Positions 53,041 to 61,831 of a DNA stretch of 64,000 nucleotides are shown piece by piece (the first letter of the stretch is position 1; the number at the start of each line of letters is the position of its first letter). Location: contig JAFSJX010000050.1 in assembly GCA_017449285.1 (NCBI GenBank), positions 1 to 64,000 of the forward strand, written 5' to 3'. The notes under the pieces were generated by a model. That model was not told the origin of the DNA and did no database searches. It was given only the letters and a program-made list of their open reading frames with translations. A program made the translations under genes and the position numbers. The stretch is from Treponema sp. (lineage in GTDB: Bacteria > Spirochaetota > Spirochaetia > Treponematales > Treponemataceae).

Positions 53041-54804
53041 ATGGAAATTACCGAAGTTGTTTCTTCCTTGCAGGGAGAGATTTGGGGCGTGTGGTTCCTG
53101 GCGGGTGCCGCGCTGGTGTTCTGGATGCAGGCGGGCTTTGCCATGGTGGAGGCAGGATTTACTCGCGCAAAGAATACTGGCAACATCATCATGAAAAACT
53201 TGATGGACTTCTGTATTGGTACGGTGATGTGGTTCTTAATCGGCGCAAGCCTTATGCTGAGTTACACCGACCCCGTGACGGGCGAAGTGAGCAAGGGAAT
53301 TTGGTCTGTGCTGGGAAAGCCGGGATTCAGTGTGTTCAGTGAGTACGCCACATTTGATTTTTCCGGCTTTGTGTTCAACTTGGTGTTCTGTGCGACAACG
53401 GCAACGATTGTGTCTGGCGCAATGGCGGAGCGCACTAAGTTCAGCACCTACTGTATCTATTCTGCGATTATTTCGGGCATCATCTATCCGATTGAGGCGC
53501 ACTGGACATGGGGCGGCGGATTCTTGGCGCAGTGGGGATTTCACGACTACGCGGGTTCTGCCTGTATTCACATGGTCGGCGGTATCTGTGCGCTGATTGG
53601 TGCGGCTATGCTCGGTGCGCGTCTGGGTAAGTTTGGTCGTGACAAGAGCGGAAAAGTGACGAGTGTACACGGTTTCCCCGGACACAACATTGCGATGGGT
53701 GCGCTGGGTGTGTTCATCTTGTGGTTGGGTTGGTACGGATTCAACGGCGCGGCTGCAACTGATTTGCCCACACTCGGTTCAATCTTCTTGACCACAACGG
53801 TTGCGCCTGCTGTGGCTACGGTGGTTGCAATGCTCTTTACTTGGATTAAGTACGGTAAGCCTGATGTTTCAATGTGTTTGAACGCATCTCTTGCAGGCTT
53901 GGTTGCGATTACCGCGCCGTGTGATGTGGCTGACTGTGCGGGTGCGGCGGTAATTGGTGCTGTTGCTGGACTGCTCGTGATTTTTGGCGTATGGCTCTTG
54001 GACTACAAGCTGCACATTGACGACCCGGTTGGCGCGGTTGCTGTCCACATGATGAACGGTATCTGGGGTACGATTGCGGTCGGTTTGTTTGCAACAAAGT
54101 CTGCCCCGGGATTTGAGCTGGCTGGCATCGGAGAGGGTGTCTTCTACGGCGGCGGCGTGGCTCAGCTGGGAAAGCAGTTGGGCGGCATGGGAATCATCAT
54201 CCTGTGGACGGTGGTGACGATTACGATTGCGTTCCTTGTCTTGAAGAAGACGATTGGTTTGCGCGTTACGGCTGAGGAAGAAATCCTTGGTCTGGATAAG
54301 CTGGAGCATGGCTTGGCTTCAAGTTACGCGGGATTTGCCATTCCGTATACGGCAGAAGAACTTGAGGAGGCAAAGGAAGCGGGCGTAACACTTCCTGTGG
54401 AAAGCGCGATTCCGGTTATCCGCAGTTCAAGCATGAGCGACAAGAAGTTGAGCCAGGTGACAATCATTACGCGCCAGAACAAGTTCGATGTTTTGAAGCG
54501 CGCCCTAAACGGCATTGGAATTACGGGTATGACCGTAAGCAACGTGATGGGGTGTGGTTTCCAGAAGGGTGCAAGCGAATTCTATCGTGGCGCGCCAGTG
54601 GACATCAACCTGTTGCCTAAGATTAAGGTAGAAATCGTAGTCAGCAAAGTGCCTGTAGAGCATGTGATTGAAGCGGCACGAAAGGCTTTGTACACTGGTC
54701 ACATCGGAGACGGTAAGATTTTCGTGTTCGATATTGCAGATGCCGTTAAGGTTCGTACTGGCGAAAGCGGTTATGACGCATTGCAGGACGAAGACGAAAA
54801 ATAA
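53041..54804 (+). CDS. Ammonium transporter with fused C-terminal PII domain
   Basis: 587 residues from ATG 53041 (AGGAGG upstream). Residues ~1-430 are an 11-helix Amt: AGAALVFWMQAGFAMVEAGF, the ammonium-channel His residues in HWTWGGG and AVHMMNGIWG, and FPGHNIAMGALG. Residues ~472-575 are a complete PII signalling domain (VTIITRQNKFDVLKRAL, T-loop GASEFYRGAPVDINLLPKIKVE with Tyr, then GKIFVFDIADAVKVRTGE). PII normally plugs Amt when nitrogen is ample; here it is attached by a ~40-residue linker. Preceded by the shared nitrogen leader. Confidence 0.95.
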   Translation: MEITEVVSSLQGEIWGVWFLAGAALVFWMQAGFAMVEAGFTRAKNTGNIIMKNLMDFCIGTVMWFLIGASLMLSYTDPVTGEVSKGIWSVLGKPGFSVFSEYATFDFSGFVFNLVFCATTATIVSGAMAERTKFSTYCIYSAIISGIIYPIEAHWTWGGGFLAQWGFHDYAGSACIHMVGGICALIGAAMLGARLGKFGRDKSGKVTSVHGFPGHNIAMGALGVFILWLGWYGFNGAAATDLPTLGSIFLTTTVAPAVATVVAMLFTWIKYGKPDVSMCLNASLAGLVAITAPCDVADCAGAAVIGAVAGLLVIFGVWLLDYKLHIDDPVGAVAVHMMNGIWGTIAVGLFATKSAPGFELAGIGEGVFYGGGVAQLGKQLGGMGIIILWTVVTITIAFLVLKKTIGLRVTAEEEILGLDKLEHGLASSYAGFAIPYTAEELEEAKEAGVTLPVESAIPVIRSSSMSDKKLSQVTIITRQNKFDVLKRALNGIGITGMTVSNVMGCGFQKGASEFYRGAPVDINLLPKIKVEIVVSKVPVEHVIEAARKALYTGHIGDGKIFVFDIADAVKVRTGESGYDALQDEDEK

Positions 54805-54849
54805 TTGACTAAGATTGCCTTTATGGTGATTTTGGAAGATTAGGGGATT

Positions 54850-54898
54850 GAAAGGGGGAAAGAAGTACCTTTTGTAAAAAGGTGGCGTTCCCCCTTTC
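54850..54898. terminator. Bidirectional terminator / repeated hairpin, copy 2
   Basis: GAAAGGGGGAA (54850-54860) with TTCCCCCTTTC (54888-54898); inside is ACCTTTT-GTA-AAAAGGT. Lies between convergent genes. Upstream TTTTGGAAGATTAGGGGATT resembles the flank at 23200. Confidence 0.75.
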
Positions 54899-54918
54899 AT
54901 TATTTTAAAGTATGCAAT

Positions 54919-56970
54919 TTACACTTTATAGTTTTTCCCAGCCTGTAGCAGTCGCATCGCGTTCAGTACGCAGAGAAACGCCACACCCACGTCGCCAAAG
55001 ACAGCGACCCACATGTTTGCGATTCCGATTGCCTCCAAAAGCATAATCGCCACTTTTACGCCGAGCGCGAAAATGATGTTCTGCCAGACAACGCGGACGG
55101 TTTTTCGGGCGATTTTGATTGCAGTGGCAAGGCGGCTTGGTTTATCGTCCATGATGACCACATCCGCGGCTTCGATTGCAGCATCACTTCCGAGCGCACC
55201 CATCGCAATGCCAACATCGGCGCGGGCAAGCACAGGGCTGTCGTTTATGCCGTCGCCCACGAACAACAGTTTTTCTCCGTTAGAAAGCAGTGCTTCCATG
55301 CGAGAAACTTTGTCTTGCGGCAGAAGTTCTGCAAACACGGTGTCTACGCCAAGGTCAGAGGCGACTTTTTGTGCGACGGCTTTTGTGTCTCCCGTGAGCA
55401 TGACGGTCTTTTTTATGCCGAGTTTTTTGAGCAGGGAAATAGACTCCTTTGCATCCTCTTTTGCTTCGTCACTGATGATGATGAATCCTTTGTACGCACC
55501 CTCCACGGCAATGTAGATGACAGTTCCCACTTCGGAAGAAATGTTTTCGTCAAAGCCAGTTACGTTTTTGGAAAGCATGAGGGCGCGGTTTCCGGCAAGC
55601 ACAACCTCGCCGTTCAGTTCAACTTGAATGCCTTGTCCGCTGATTTCTATGACATTTTTGCAGGGAATTTTTCCGCACAGGGGGCAGGAATGAGCCGCAC
55701 GGAGCGACAGGGAAATCGGGTGATTTGAAAAGCCTTCTGCATGGGCGGCAATCGCGAGCAGTTTATCTTCGGAAAGATTTGATTCTGCTGGGTTGATTGA
55801 CGTGACGGCAAAGGTGCCTTTGGTAAGCGTTCCCGTTTTGTCGAACACGGCGATTTTTACCTGTGCCAATGCTTCTATATAATTGCTTCCTTTGACCAAA
55901 ATGCCTTGACTGCTTGCCGCACCGATTCCGCTGAAAAACGAGAGCGGCACGGAAATGACGAGCGCACATGGACAGGAAACGACAAGGAACGTGAGCGCAC
56001 GGTATGCCCACACTGACCATCCGTATTGGGCGAACAGGGCGGGCGCAAATAATTTGAGCGCGAACGGCGGTACAAGCGCGACCAAAACAGCAAGTATGCA
56101 GACAATCGGCGTGTAGATTTTTGCAAATCGCGTAATAAATTTTTCGCTTTTTGCCTTAACCGCCACAGCTTTTTCGGTCAGCTCAAGGATGCGGGTGACG
56201 GCACTTTCGCCGTAGGGTTTGGTTACTTGAGCAGTCAGAACGCCGTGTGTGTTCACAAAGCCCGCCATAATTTCACAGCCAGCAGACACTTCACGCGGAA
56301 CACTTTCGCCTGTGAGCGCAGAGGTATCGACAAACGATGTGCCAGACTGAATAATGCAGTCTAACGGAACACGCTCGCCCGGTTTGATTTCGATGATTGC
56401 ACCGACTGGCACATCTTCGGCATGAACGGTTTTGCGCTCACCTTCGGAAATGACGGTGGCGTGGTCGGGTCGGATGTCCATGAGCGCGGAAATTGAATCG
56501 CGGGATTTATCCACGGCGTAATCCTGAAAAAATTCGCCAACTTGATAGAACAGCATGACTGCCACGGCTTCGGCAAATTCGCCGACAAAGACCGCGCCAA
56601 GAGAAGCAATTGTCATCAGAAACTGCTCGTCAAACACTTTGCCTTTGCGGATATTCGCTAGTGCGCCAAGTACAACGCTTTTCCCGCAGGTAAGGTAGGC
56701 GGCAAGGTACAGTACGATATAAAAGGCACGGACGGCGGTTGCAACTGTTTCGCCCGTAACTGTGCCGCCAAGCAGATTTGCAAGGCGTTCGGGAGCAAAA
56801 AACGGCAGATGCTCCACAAGCAATGCGGCGGCAAACAGCACGGCGGCAAGCAGAATTTTTTTGAGTGCGCCGCCTTCGTCTTCATCATGGTCATCGTGGT
56901 CGTGACAGCCGCAGGCGCAGTGAATGTGCGCTTCGTGTGAATGTTCGTGTGTATGTTCTTCTTGTTCCAT
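54919..56970 (-). CDS. Heavy-metal-translocating P-type ATPase (Zn/Cd/Pb type)
   Basis: 683 residues from ATG 56970 (GGAGG seven bases before; the ATG six bases upstream is too close). The cytosolic N-terminus is His-rich (EHTHEHSHEAHIHCACGCHDH) in place of a folded HMA domain. PIB features: CPC in transmembrane helix 6 (SCPCALVISVP, ~residue 332), DKTGTLTKG (Asp ~375), SNHPIS with the HP motif, and GDGINDSP. Exports Zn2+/Cd2+/Pb2+. An arsR-type regulator precedes it on the same strand. Confidence 0.92.
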   Translation of the reverse strand: MEQEEHTHEHSHEAHIHCACGCHDHDDHDEDEGGALKKILLAAVLFAAALLVEHLPFFAPERLANLLGGTVTGETVATAVRAFYIVLYLAAYLTCGKSVVLGALANIRKGKVFDEQFLMTIASLGAVFVGEFAEAVAVMLFYQVGEFFQDYAVDKSRDSISALMDIRPDHATVISEGERKTVHAEDVPVGAIIEIKPGERVPLDCIIQSGTSFVDTSALTGESVPREVSAGCEIMAGFVNTHGVLTAQVTKPYGESAVTRILELTEKAVAVKAKSEKFITRFAKIYTPIVCILAVLVALVPPFALKLFAPALFAQYGWSVWAYRALTFLVVSCPCALVISVPLSFFSGIGAASSQGILVKGSNYIEALAQVKIAVFDKTGTLTKGTFAVTSINPAESNLSEDKLLAIAAHAEGFSNHPISLSLRAAHSCPLCGKIPCKNVIEISGQGIQVELNGEVVLAGNRALMLSKNVTGFDENISSEVGTVIYIAVEGAYKGFIIISDEAKEDAKESISLLKKLGIKKTVMLTGDTKAVAQKVASDLGVDTVFAELLPQDKVSRMEALLSNGEKLLFVGDGINDSPVLARADVGIAMGALGSDAAIEAADVVIMDDKPSRLATAIKIARKTVRVVWQNIIFALGVKVAIMLLEAIGIANMWVAVFGDVGVAFLCVLNAMRLLQAGKNYKV

Positions 56971-56989
56971 AATCATGCCTCCTATGCGT

Positions 56990-57062
56990 TAGGGATTGTA
57001 GGGGCGCGCTTGCGCGTTGCGTCAGCAATGGAGCGACAGCGGAACCCCGAAAAGCCCGGCAA
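56990..57062. repeat. GC-rich intergenic sequence
   Basis: GGGGCGCGCTTGCGCGTTGC and GGAGCGACAGCGGAACCCCG between arsR and the ATPase gene, out of character with the neighbours. It resembles the GC-rich intergenic style of the palindromic element but I cannot align it to those copies. Confidence 0.3.
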
Positions 57063-57073
57063 ACGCCCAAAAA

Positions 57074-57436
57074 TCACTCCTCAATATGCTCCAAACCCAT
57101 GTTCAAGATTTTGGTCACGTGGTCGTCGCTGAGCGCGTAAATGAGGGATTTGCCTTCGCGCCGAAAACGCACCAGACCGTTCGCCTTTAGGACGCGCAAT
57201 TGGTGGCTGATGGCACTCTGCGTCATGGAAAGGACTTCGGCAATATCGCCCACGGAAAGTTCCCGCCCCAAAAGGGCAAAAAGAATCTTGATGCGCGTGG
57301 AATCGCCGAAAATTTTGAACAATTCGGCAAGGTCAAACAAAGTGTCCTCATCGGGCATTTCGTCGCGCACGGTTTGCAATGCCTGCGGGGAAATGGTGTT
57401 CTGTGTGGTTTCGGTGTTTTCTGTCGGTTCGTTCAT
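57074..57436 (-). CDS. ArsR/SmtB-family metal-sensing repressor
   Basis: 120 residues from ATG 57436 (AGAGG upstream). Winged HTH: LFKIFGDSTRIKILFALLGRELSVGDIAEVLSMTQSAISHQLRVL, then GLVRFRREGKSLIYALSDDHVTKILNMGLEHIEE. Conserved D and H in the last helix (D-x-H ... H-x-x-E) match the alpha-5 metal site of SmtB/CzrA zinc sensors. Expected to repress its own promoter and the P-type ATPase 104 bases downstream, releasing on Zn/Cd. Confidence 0.9.
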   Translation of the reverse strand: MNEPTENTETTQNTISPQALQTVRDEMPDEDTLFDLAELFKIFGDSTRIKILFALLGRELSVGDIAEVLSMTQSAISHQLRVLKANGLVRFRREGKSLIYALSDDHVTKILNMGLEHIEE

Positions 57437-57453
57437 GTGACCTCTTAAACATT

Positions 57454-57502
57454 TGAACAAGTGTTCATATATTATAATATGCCGGAATGTGTGTCTTGTC
57501 AA
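57454..57502 (-). promoter_or_regulatory. Promoter and ArsR-type operator
   Basis: Minus strand: TTGACA (57502-57497), 17 bp, TATTAT (57479-57474), then the perfect dyad TGAACA-CT-TGTTCA (57467-57454) over the expected start site. This is the usual ArsR/SmtB operator form (TGAACA..TGTTCA). Confidence 0.8.
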
Positions 57503-57594
57503 GGAGAAAGTTCTTAAAAAATGCGGGATTTGTTGGCTTCTGCGCGTTTCGCTTTAAATTGTCCGAAAAAAAATCAGATTTTTCTGAATTCCTA

Positions 57595-57623
57595 TTGACA
57601 TTTATTTCTTATTTCCCTAGTAT
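57595..57623 (+). promoter_or_regulatory. Promoter of thioredoxin/ABC operon
   Basis: TTGACA (57595-57600), 17 bp, TAGTAT (57618-57623). Confidence 0.7.
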
Positions 57624-57649
57624 GTTAATATGAATTAGAGGAAATGGAA

Positions 57650-57976
57650 ATGGCATTACAGGAACTAAACAGTGCGAGTGATTTTGAGAAACGCGTTTTG
57701 CAGTCGGAAAAGCCGGTCATCGTGGACTTTTGGGCAGAATGGTGCGGGGCGTGCAAGGTGCTGAAGCCGATTGTGGAAGAAGTTGCGGGTGAGCGGAGCG
57801 ATATTGCGGTGTTCAGCGTGAATTTGGATGCGGACGGAGCGGACGAAATCGCGGGCAAATACAATGTGATGTCGCTTCCTACGTTGCTCTTTTTCAAGCA
57901 GGGCGAGGTCGTCAAAAAGACAATCGGGTACAAGAGCAAAGAGCATTTGCTTGAAATCGTGAACGGCATTGCGTAA
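57650..57976 (+). CDS. Thioredoxin-like protein with WCGAC active site
   Basis: 108 residues from ATG 57650; GAGG is eight bases upstream of it and only two from the ATG at 57644. VDFWAEWCGACKVLKPIVEEV has Ala where classical thioredoxin has Pro, which tends to alter redox potential. cis-Pro in VMSLPTLLFF. First gene of an operon with an amino-acid ABC transporter and an AhpD-like protein, suggesting a job in thiol metabolism, perhaps reduction of imported cystine. Confidence 0.88.
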   Translation: MALQELNSASDFEKRVLQSEKPVIVDFWAEWCGACKVLKPIVEEVAGERSDIAVFSVNLDADGADEIAGKYNVMSLPTLLFFKQGEVVKKTIGYKSKEHLLEIVNGIA

Positions 57977-57995
57977 CGGATAGAAGGGGTTTGGT

Positions 57996-58745
57996 ATGCT
58001 GAAAATAGAACATCTGCATAAATCATTCGGAACGAAAAAAATTCTGAATGACATTAACCTTACGGTGAACACGGGGGAAATTGTTTCTATCATCGGGCCG
58101 AGCGGAACAGGAAAGACGACGTTGCTTCGGTGCGTCAATTTTCTGGAAAAGGCAGACAGCGGAACGATTACGATTGACGATACAAAAGTGCAGGTAACGG
58201 CGGCAACCCGCAGGGATATTCGCGCGCTCTGCTTAAAAAGTGACATGGTGTTTCAGTCTTACAATCTGTTCAAAAATAAGACTGCGCTTGAAAATGTGAT
58301 GGAAGGGCTGACCATTGTAAAAAAAATTCCCAAAAATCAGGCTCGTGAAATTGCGCGTGCTCAGTTGGAAAAAGTGGGGATGCTGGAATGGGAGAATTCG
58401 TATCCCTCGCAACTTTCCGGCGGGCAGCAGCAGCGGACGGCGATTGCGCGGGCGGTTGCGATGGAACCTTCGATTTTGCTTTTGGACGAGCCGACAAGCG
58501 CGCTTGACCCTGAACTGACGAACGAGATTTTGAACACCATCAGAAAGATTGCGAAGGACGGCATCACCATGCTTATCGTCACGCACGAAATTGATTTTGC
58601 CCGCGAATTGTGCGACAAAATCATTTTTATGGACGGCGGTTCAATCGTTGAGGAAGGAACGCCGAACGAAATATTTACGAATCCCAAGGAGGAACGGACA
58701 AAGAACTTTATCGAATTTCTCTATCCACCAAACTATCAGATTTAA
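57996..58745 (+). CDS. Amino-acid ABC transporter ATP-binding protein
   Basis: 249 residues, RBS AAGGGG. Walker A GPSGTGKTT, VFQSYNLFKNKTALENVMEG (Q-loop), signature [15 protein letters not shown], Walker [17 protein letters not shown] and VTHEIDFA. Polar amino-acid type; works with the binding protein and two permeases downstream. Confidence 0.95.
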   Translation: MLKIEHLHKSFGTKKILNDINLTVNTGEIVSIIGPSGTGKTTLLRCVNFLEKADSGTITIDDTKVQVTAATRRDIRALCLKSDMVFQSYNLFKNKTALENVMEGLTIVKKIPKNQAREIARAQLEKVGMLEWENSYPSQLSGGQQQRTAIARAVAMEPSILLLDEPTSALDPELTNEILNTIRKIAKDGITMLIVTHEIDFARELCDKIIFMDGGSIVEEGTPNEIFTNPKEERTKNFIEFLYPPNYQI

Positions 58746-58808
58746 GATAGTCAGAATAAAAATAAAACAAAACACAACCGCTAACGCGGATTTTAAAAGG
58801 AGTTTACT

Positions 58809-59639
58809 ATGAAAAAAGAAACGAAGGCATTGGTACTTTTGGCAGCAGGATTTGTGGCGGCAGTTTCATTTGCGGGTTGCAGCAAGGACAAAAAAGCGGC
58901 AGGCGGCGCACGGACGATTACGGTTGCGGTTGCTCCAGGCTACTATCCCATTACGTATGCGGACGACAACGGAAACGCGGCGGGCTACGATGTGGAAGTC
59001 TTTAAGGCGTTGGACGAATTGTTGCCGCAGTACACGTTTAAGTACGAGATTGCGGACAAAGAGACGATGAACGTAGGCGTACAGGCGGGAACGTATCAGG
59101 CGGGAATCAACTCCCTGTTCAAAACAGACCAGCGGAAAGTGACCTATTATCTGCCAGAGAACAACATGGGCTACACGGCGGTGGGCATTATTCAGCGTGA
59201 GAATGACAACATCACCGATTTGGCGGTGGCGCATGATACGGGAAGAAAGTCATACACGGTTGGTGCGGCTGGCGGAATCAGGTTGATTTTGGAGACTTGG
59301 AACGCGGCTCATCCCGACAAAAAGATTGACTTTGTGCTGACCCCTGTGAACAACTATGCGGATTTGTTCGCTTCCATTCGCGCAGGAGATTACGATTTTG
59401 CGGTTGATTTGATTCCGGTCTACAATTTGCAGAAAAAGGAAGTGGTGACTGGATTGAAGATTTCTGACCCGATTGATGTTGTGCCGACATACACCATCAT
59501 CAACAAGAATGAGACAGAACTGGGGGAAGCGGTCAACAAAGGACTGGCGACGCTCAAAGAAAACGGAACGCTTTCCAAACTCTCCGTTGCGACGTTTGGA
59601 TATGACGTGTTTGATATTGCCAAAAAATATGGCAAGTAA
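58809..59639 (+). CDS. Amino-acid ABC transporter substrate-binding lipoprotein
   Basis: 276 residues, AAGGAG seven bases upstream. Lipoprotein signal AVSFAGC (Cys ~22). Family 3 binding protein: AVAPGYYPITYADDNGNAAGYDVEVFKALDE, GVQAGTYQAGINSLFKTDQR, and AGDYDFAVDLIPVY. The thioredoxin upstream makes cystine a reasonable ligand guess, not proved. Confidence 0.9.
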   Translation: MKKETKALVLLAAGFVAAVSFAGCSKDKKAAGGARTITVAVAPGYYPITYADDNGNAAGYDVEVFKALDELLPQYTFKYEIADKETMNVGVQAGTYQAGINSLFKTDQRKVTYYLPENNMGYTAVGIIQRENDNITDLAVAHDTGRKSYTVGAAGGIRLILETWNAAHPDKKIDFVLTPVNNYADLFASIRAGDYDFAVDLIPVYNLQKKEVVTGLKISDPIDVVPTYTIINKNETELGEAVNKGLATLKENGTLSKLSVATFGYDVFDIAKKYGK

Positions 59640-59667
59640 TTAAGACTGAAAACAGGAAGAATTCCCT

Positions 59668-60399
59668 ATGGTAGTAAGAGAGACATTTGACATAGTATTC
59701 ATCATTGAATCATTGCCAAAGATTCTGAAAGCGTTGCCCGTCACCCTGTATTTTACTGGATTTGCGCTCCTGTTTGGCTGGCCGCTCGGACTCCTTGCTG
59801 CATGGGGGAAAATCAGCGGCCCAAAATGGCTGAAATCACTGCTCACAGTGGGAACGGATATTATCCGCGGAATTCCGATTGTGGTGTTGCTCTACATCGT
59901 TTATTTTGGTCTGCCGAATCTTGCCAGCGGGATTTTTGGTGTGAACATCAGCAGATGGCCCAAGCCTGTTTTTATCGTGATTGCGCTGGTCATTGAGTTG
60001 ATGACGAACGCAAGCGAAATGTTTAGAAGCGCGTACACTTCCATCGAAAAAGGGCAGTTGGAAGCGGCTCACGCGCTGGGCTATACAAAATGGCAGCGGT
60101 TTATACACGTCATTTTTCCGCAGGGCGTGTATGTTATCCTGCCGAATCTGGGAAGCGCGGTGCTTTCGATGGTGCAGGCGACGGCTTTGGTCTATACGCT
60201 CGGCATTTTCGACATCTTGGGTAAGGCGCGGCAACTGGATGTGAATGCTTCACGCACACAGACATTTGAGATGTATTTTATCTGTGCGCTGATTTATTGG
60301 GCATTGGCGGTTGGCATTACGCAGATTTTTAAGGCTCTTGAACGAGTGTTCGGCAAGGGATTTAAGACAATGGCGACAAAAAAGGATGTAGCGGCATGA
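59668..60399 (+). CDS. Amino-acid ABC transporter permease 1
   Basis: 243 residues. HisMQ-type fold: IIRGIPIVVLLYIVYFGLP, and the EAA loop GQLEAAHALGYTKWQRFIHVIFPQG. Overlaps the next permease by four bases (ATGA), giving translational coupling. Confidence 0.92.
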   Translation: MVVRETFDIVFIIESLPKILKALPVTLYFTGFALLFGWPLGLLAAWGKISGPKWLKSLLTVGTDIIRGIPIVVLLYIVYFGLPNLASGIFGVNISRWPKPVFIVIALVIELMTNASEMFRSAYTSIEKGQLEAAHALGYTKWQRFIHVIFPQGVYVILPNLGSAVLSMVQATALVYTLGIFDILGKARQLDVNASRTQTFEMYFICALIYWALAVGITQIFKALERVFGKGFKTMATKKDVAA

Positions 60400-61103
60400 A
60401 TTTTTCTTGGGAATTTATACGGGACAACATCGGCTATATCATTTCTGCCGCTCCGATGACATTATTTCTGACGGTATTTCCAGTTATCGCAGGAGTGGTG
60501 CTTGGATTTGGCATCGCACTCATTCGGATTCACAAAGTTCCAGTTCTGTCCCAGTTGTTCGGGCTGTATATTTCATTTTTTAGGAGTGTTCCGCTTTTGG
60601 TTCTGCTTTTTGTGGCATATTACGGAACTCCGAAGTTTATCAATTTTGTGTTTTATGGCGGCGTAAGAAAATTGAGCGTCATTAACTTGAACAATACGCT
60701 CATTGCAATCATAACGCTTACGCTATACTCTTCGGCATTTTTGAGCGAGATTATCCGAGGCGCGTTCAGTTCGGTGGATATGAGACAGCATGAGGCGGCG
60801 CACGCGCTTGGCATGACAGGCTTTCAGACGTACTGGCGCATTCTTATTCCGCAGGCGATTGTGGTTGCGCTGCCAAATTATTTTAACTTTTTTCTTGCGT
60901 TGCTCAAAGGAACGGCGGTTGTATTCACGATTTCTGTGATTGATATGATGTCGGCGGCGAAATTGCAGGCGGAAATCGGCTATAGATTCATAGAGGCGTA
61001 TGTGCTGGTCGGCGTATTTTATATTCTGTTCAGCGTAGTATTTTCGCGGCTCTTTATTTTTATCGAAAAAAAGCAAAAAGCGGGCATGGGAATGTCTGTT
61101 TAA
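60396..61103 (+). CDS. Amino-acid ABC transporter permease 2
   Basis: 235 residues; FFRSVPLLVLLFVAYYGTP and the EAA loop RQHEAAHALGMTGFQTYWRILIPQA. Pairs with permease 1 to form a heterodimeric channel; tcyB/hisM type. Confidence 0.92.
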   Translation: MNFSWEFIRDNIGYIISAAPMTLFLTVFPVIAGVVLGFGIALIRIHKVPVLSQLFGLYISFFRSVPLLVLLFVAYYGTPKFINFVFYGGVRKLSVINLNNTLIAIITLTLYSSAFLSEIIRGAFSSVDMRQHEAAHALGMTGFQTYWRILIPQAIVVALPNYFNFFLALLKGTAVVFTISVIDMMSAAKLQAEIGYRFIEAYVLVGVFYILFSVVFSRLFIFIEKKQKAGMGMSV

Positions 61104-61141
61104 ATAAAGAAAAAAATAACATAAATCAGGAGGAAGTATTT

Positions 61142-61723
61142 ATGGAAAGAAAAAAACTTATCCCACGGATTGACTTGAAGCACACAACGGCAGAACAGCA
61201 GGCGGCAATTGATGCGCACGTTGCAAAAGGGCGCAGAATCACCAACATGAAAGAGACTTTGCTGAATAGCGTTGTATCATTTGTTTCGCTTGAAGAAGGC
61301 TCGTATGAAGTCGGAGACAAACTGAGAGAAAAAATCGGTAAGCGCGCGGACATTCTGTTTGGTTATGCCATTTCTTCCGGCAACGAATGCCCCATCTGCG
61401 GAAATTACTTTAAGTGGGTTCTGGAAGACCAATTGGGAATCACCGATTTTGAGCATTTTGAATTTACTGATGAGGAAGTTGAATTGCTTGATTTTGCCGC
61501 CGCATTGGTAAAAGACCCGAATCATGTTCCCGATGCCGTATATGAGCCATTGCAGAAACGCTACGATACAGAAACCTTGGTTCTGCTTGTGACAAGCGCG
61601 GTCTTTACGCTGGCGAACAATTACTGGAACAACATCGTCGGAACAGCGATTGACGATTATCTGCATGAAGGTCATTACGTAGAGCGTAACCTTGACATTC
61701 AGGCGGCGGCACACAAAAAGTAA
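61142..61723 (+). CDS. AhpD-like / carboxymuconolactone-decarboxylase-family protein
   Basis: 193 residues; AGGAGG upstream. All-helical, with FGYAISSGNECPICGNYF carrying a CxxC where AhpD-type proteins have E-x-x-x-C-x-x-C-x-x-x-H; the last His is not conserved here (Tyr/Phe). LVTSAVFTLANNYWNNIVG resembles the second half of the domain. Likely a disulfide/peroxidase-linked protein or alkyl-hydroperoxidase-like oxidoreductase. Its place behind a thioredoxin and an amino-acid transporter fits a thiol-redox operon. Family call moderately sure. Confidence 0.65.
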   Translation: MERKKLIPRIDLKHTTAEQQAAIDAHVAKGRRITNMKETLLNSVVSFVSLEEGSYEVGDKLREKIGKRADILFGYAISSGNECPICGNYFKWVLEDQLGITDFEHFEFTDEEVELLDFAAALVKDPNHVPDAVYEPLQKRYDTETLVLLVTSAVFTLANNYWNNIVGTAIDDYLHEGHYVERNLDIQAAAHKK

Positions 61724-61750
61724 CACAAGCACTACTGATGCTAACGGCGA

Positions 61751-61786
61751 AACAGGCATATCTTATACGGTATGCCTTGTTTTTTC
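61751..61786 (+). terminator. Terminator after thiol/ABC operon
   Basis: AACAGGCATA (61751-61760) with TATGCCTTGTT (61771-61781), one bulge, ending in T6. Confidence 0.75.
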
Positions 61787-61805
61787 GCCTCGCCTGCACT
61801 ACAAT
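61777..61805 (+). promoter_or_regulatory. Possible promoter of ABC-F gene
   Basis: TTGTTT (61777-61782), 17 bp, TACAAT (61800-61805), partly overlapping the terminator T tract; AAGGTAA RBS at 61818. Confidence 0.5.
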
Positions 61806-61831
61806 AGAAAAAAGCAAGGTAATTCGCCCCT

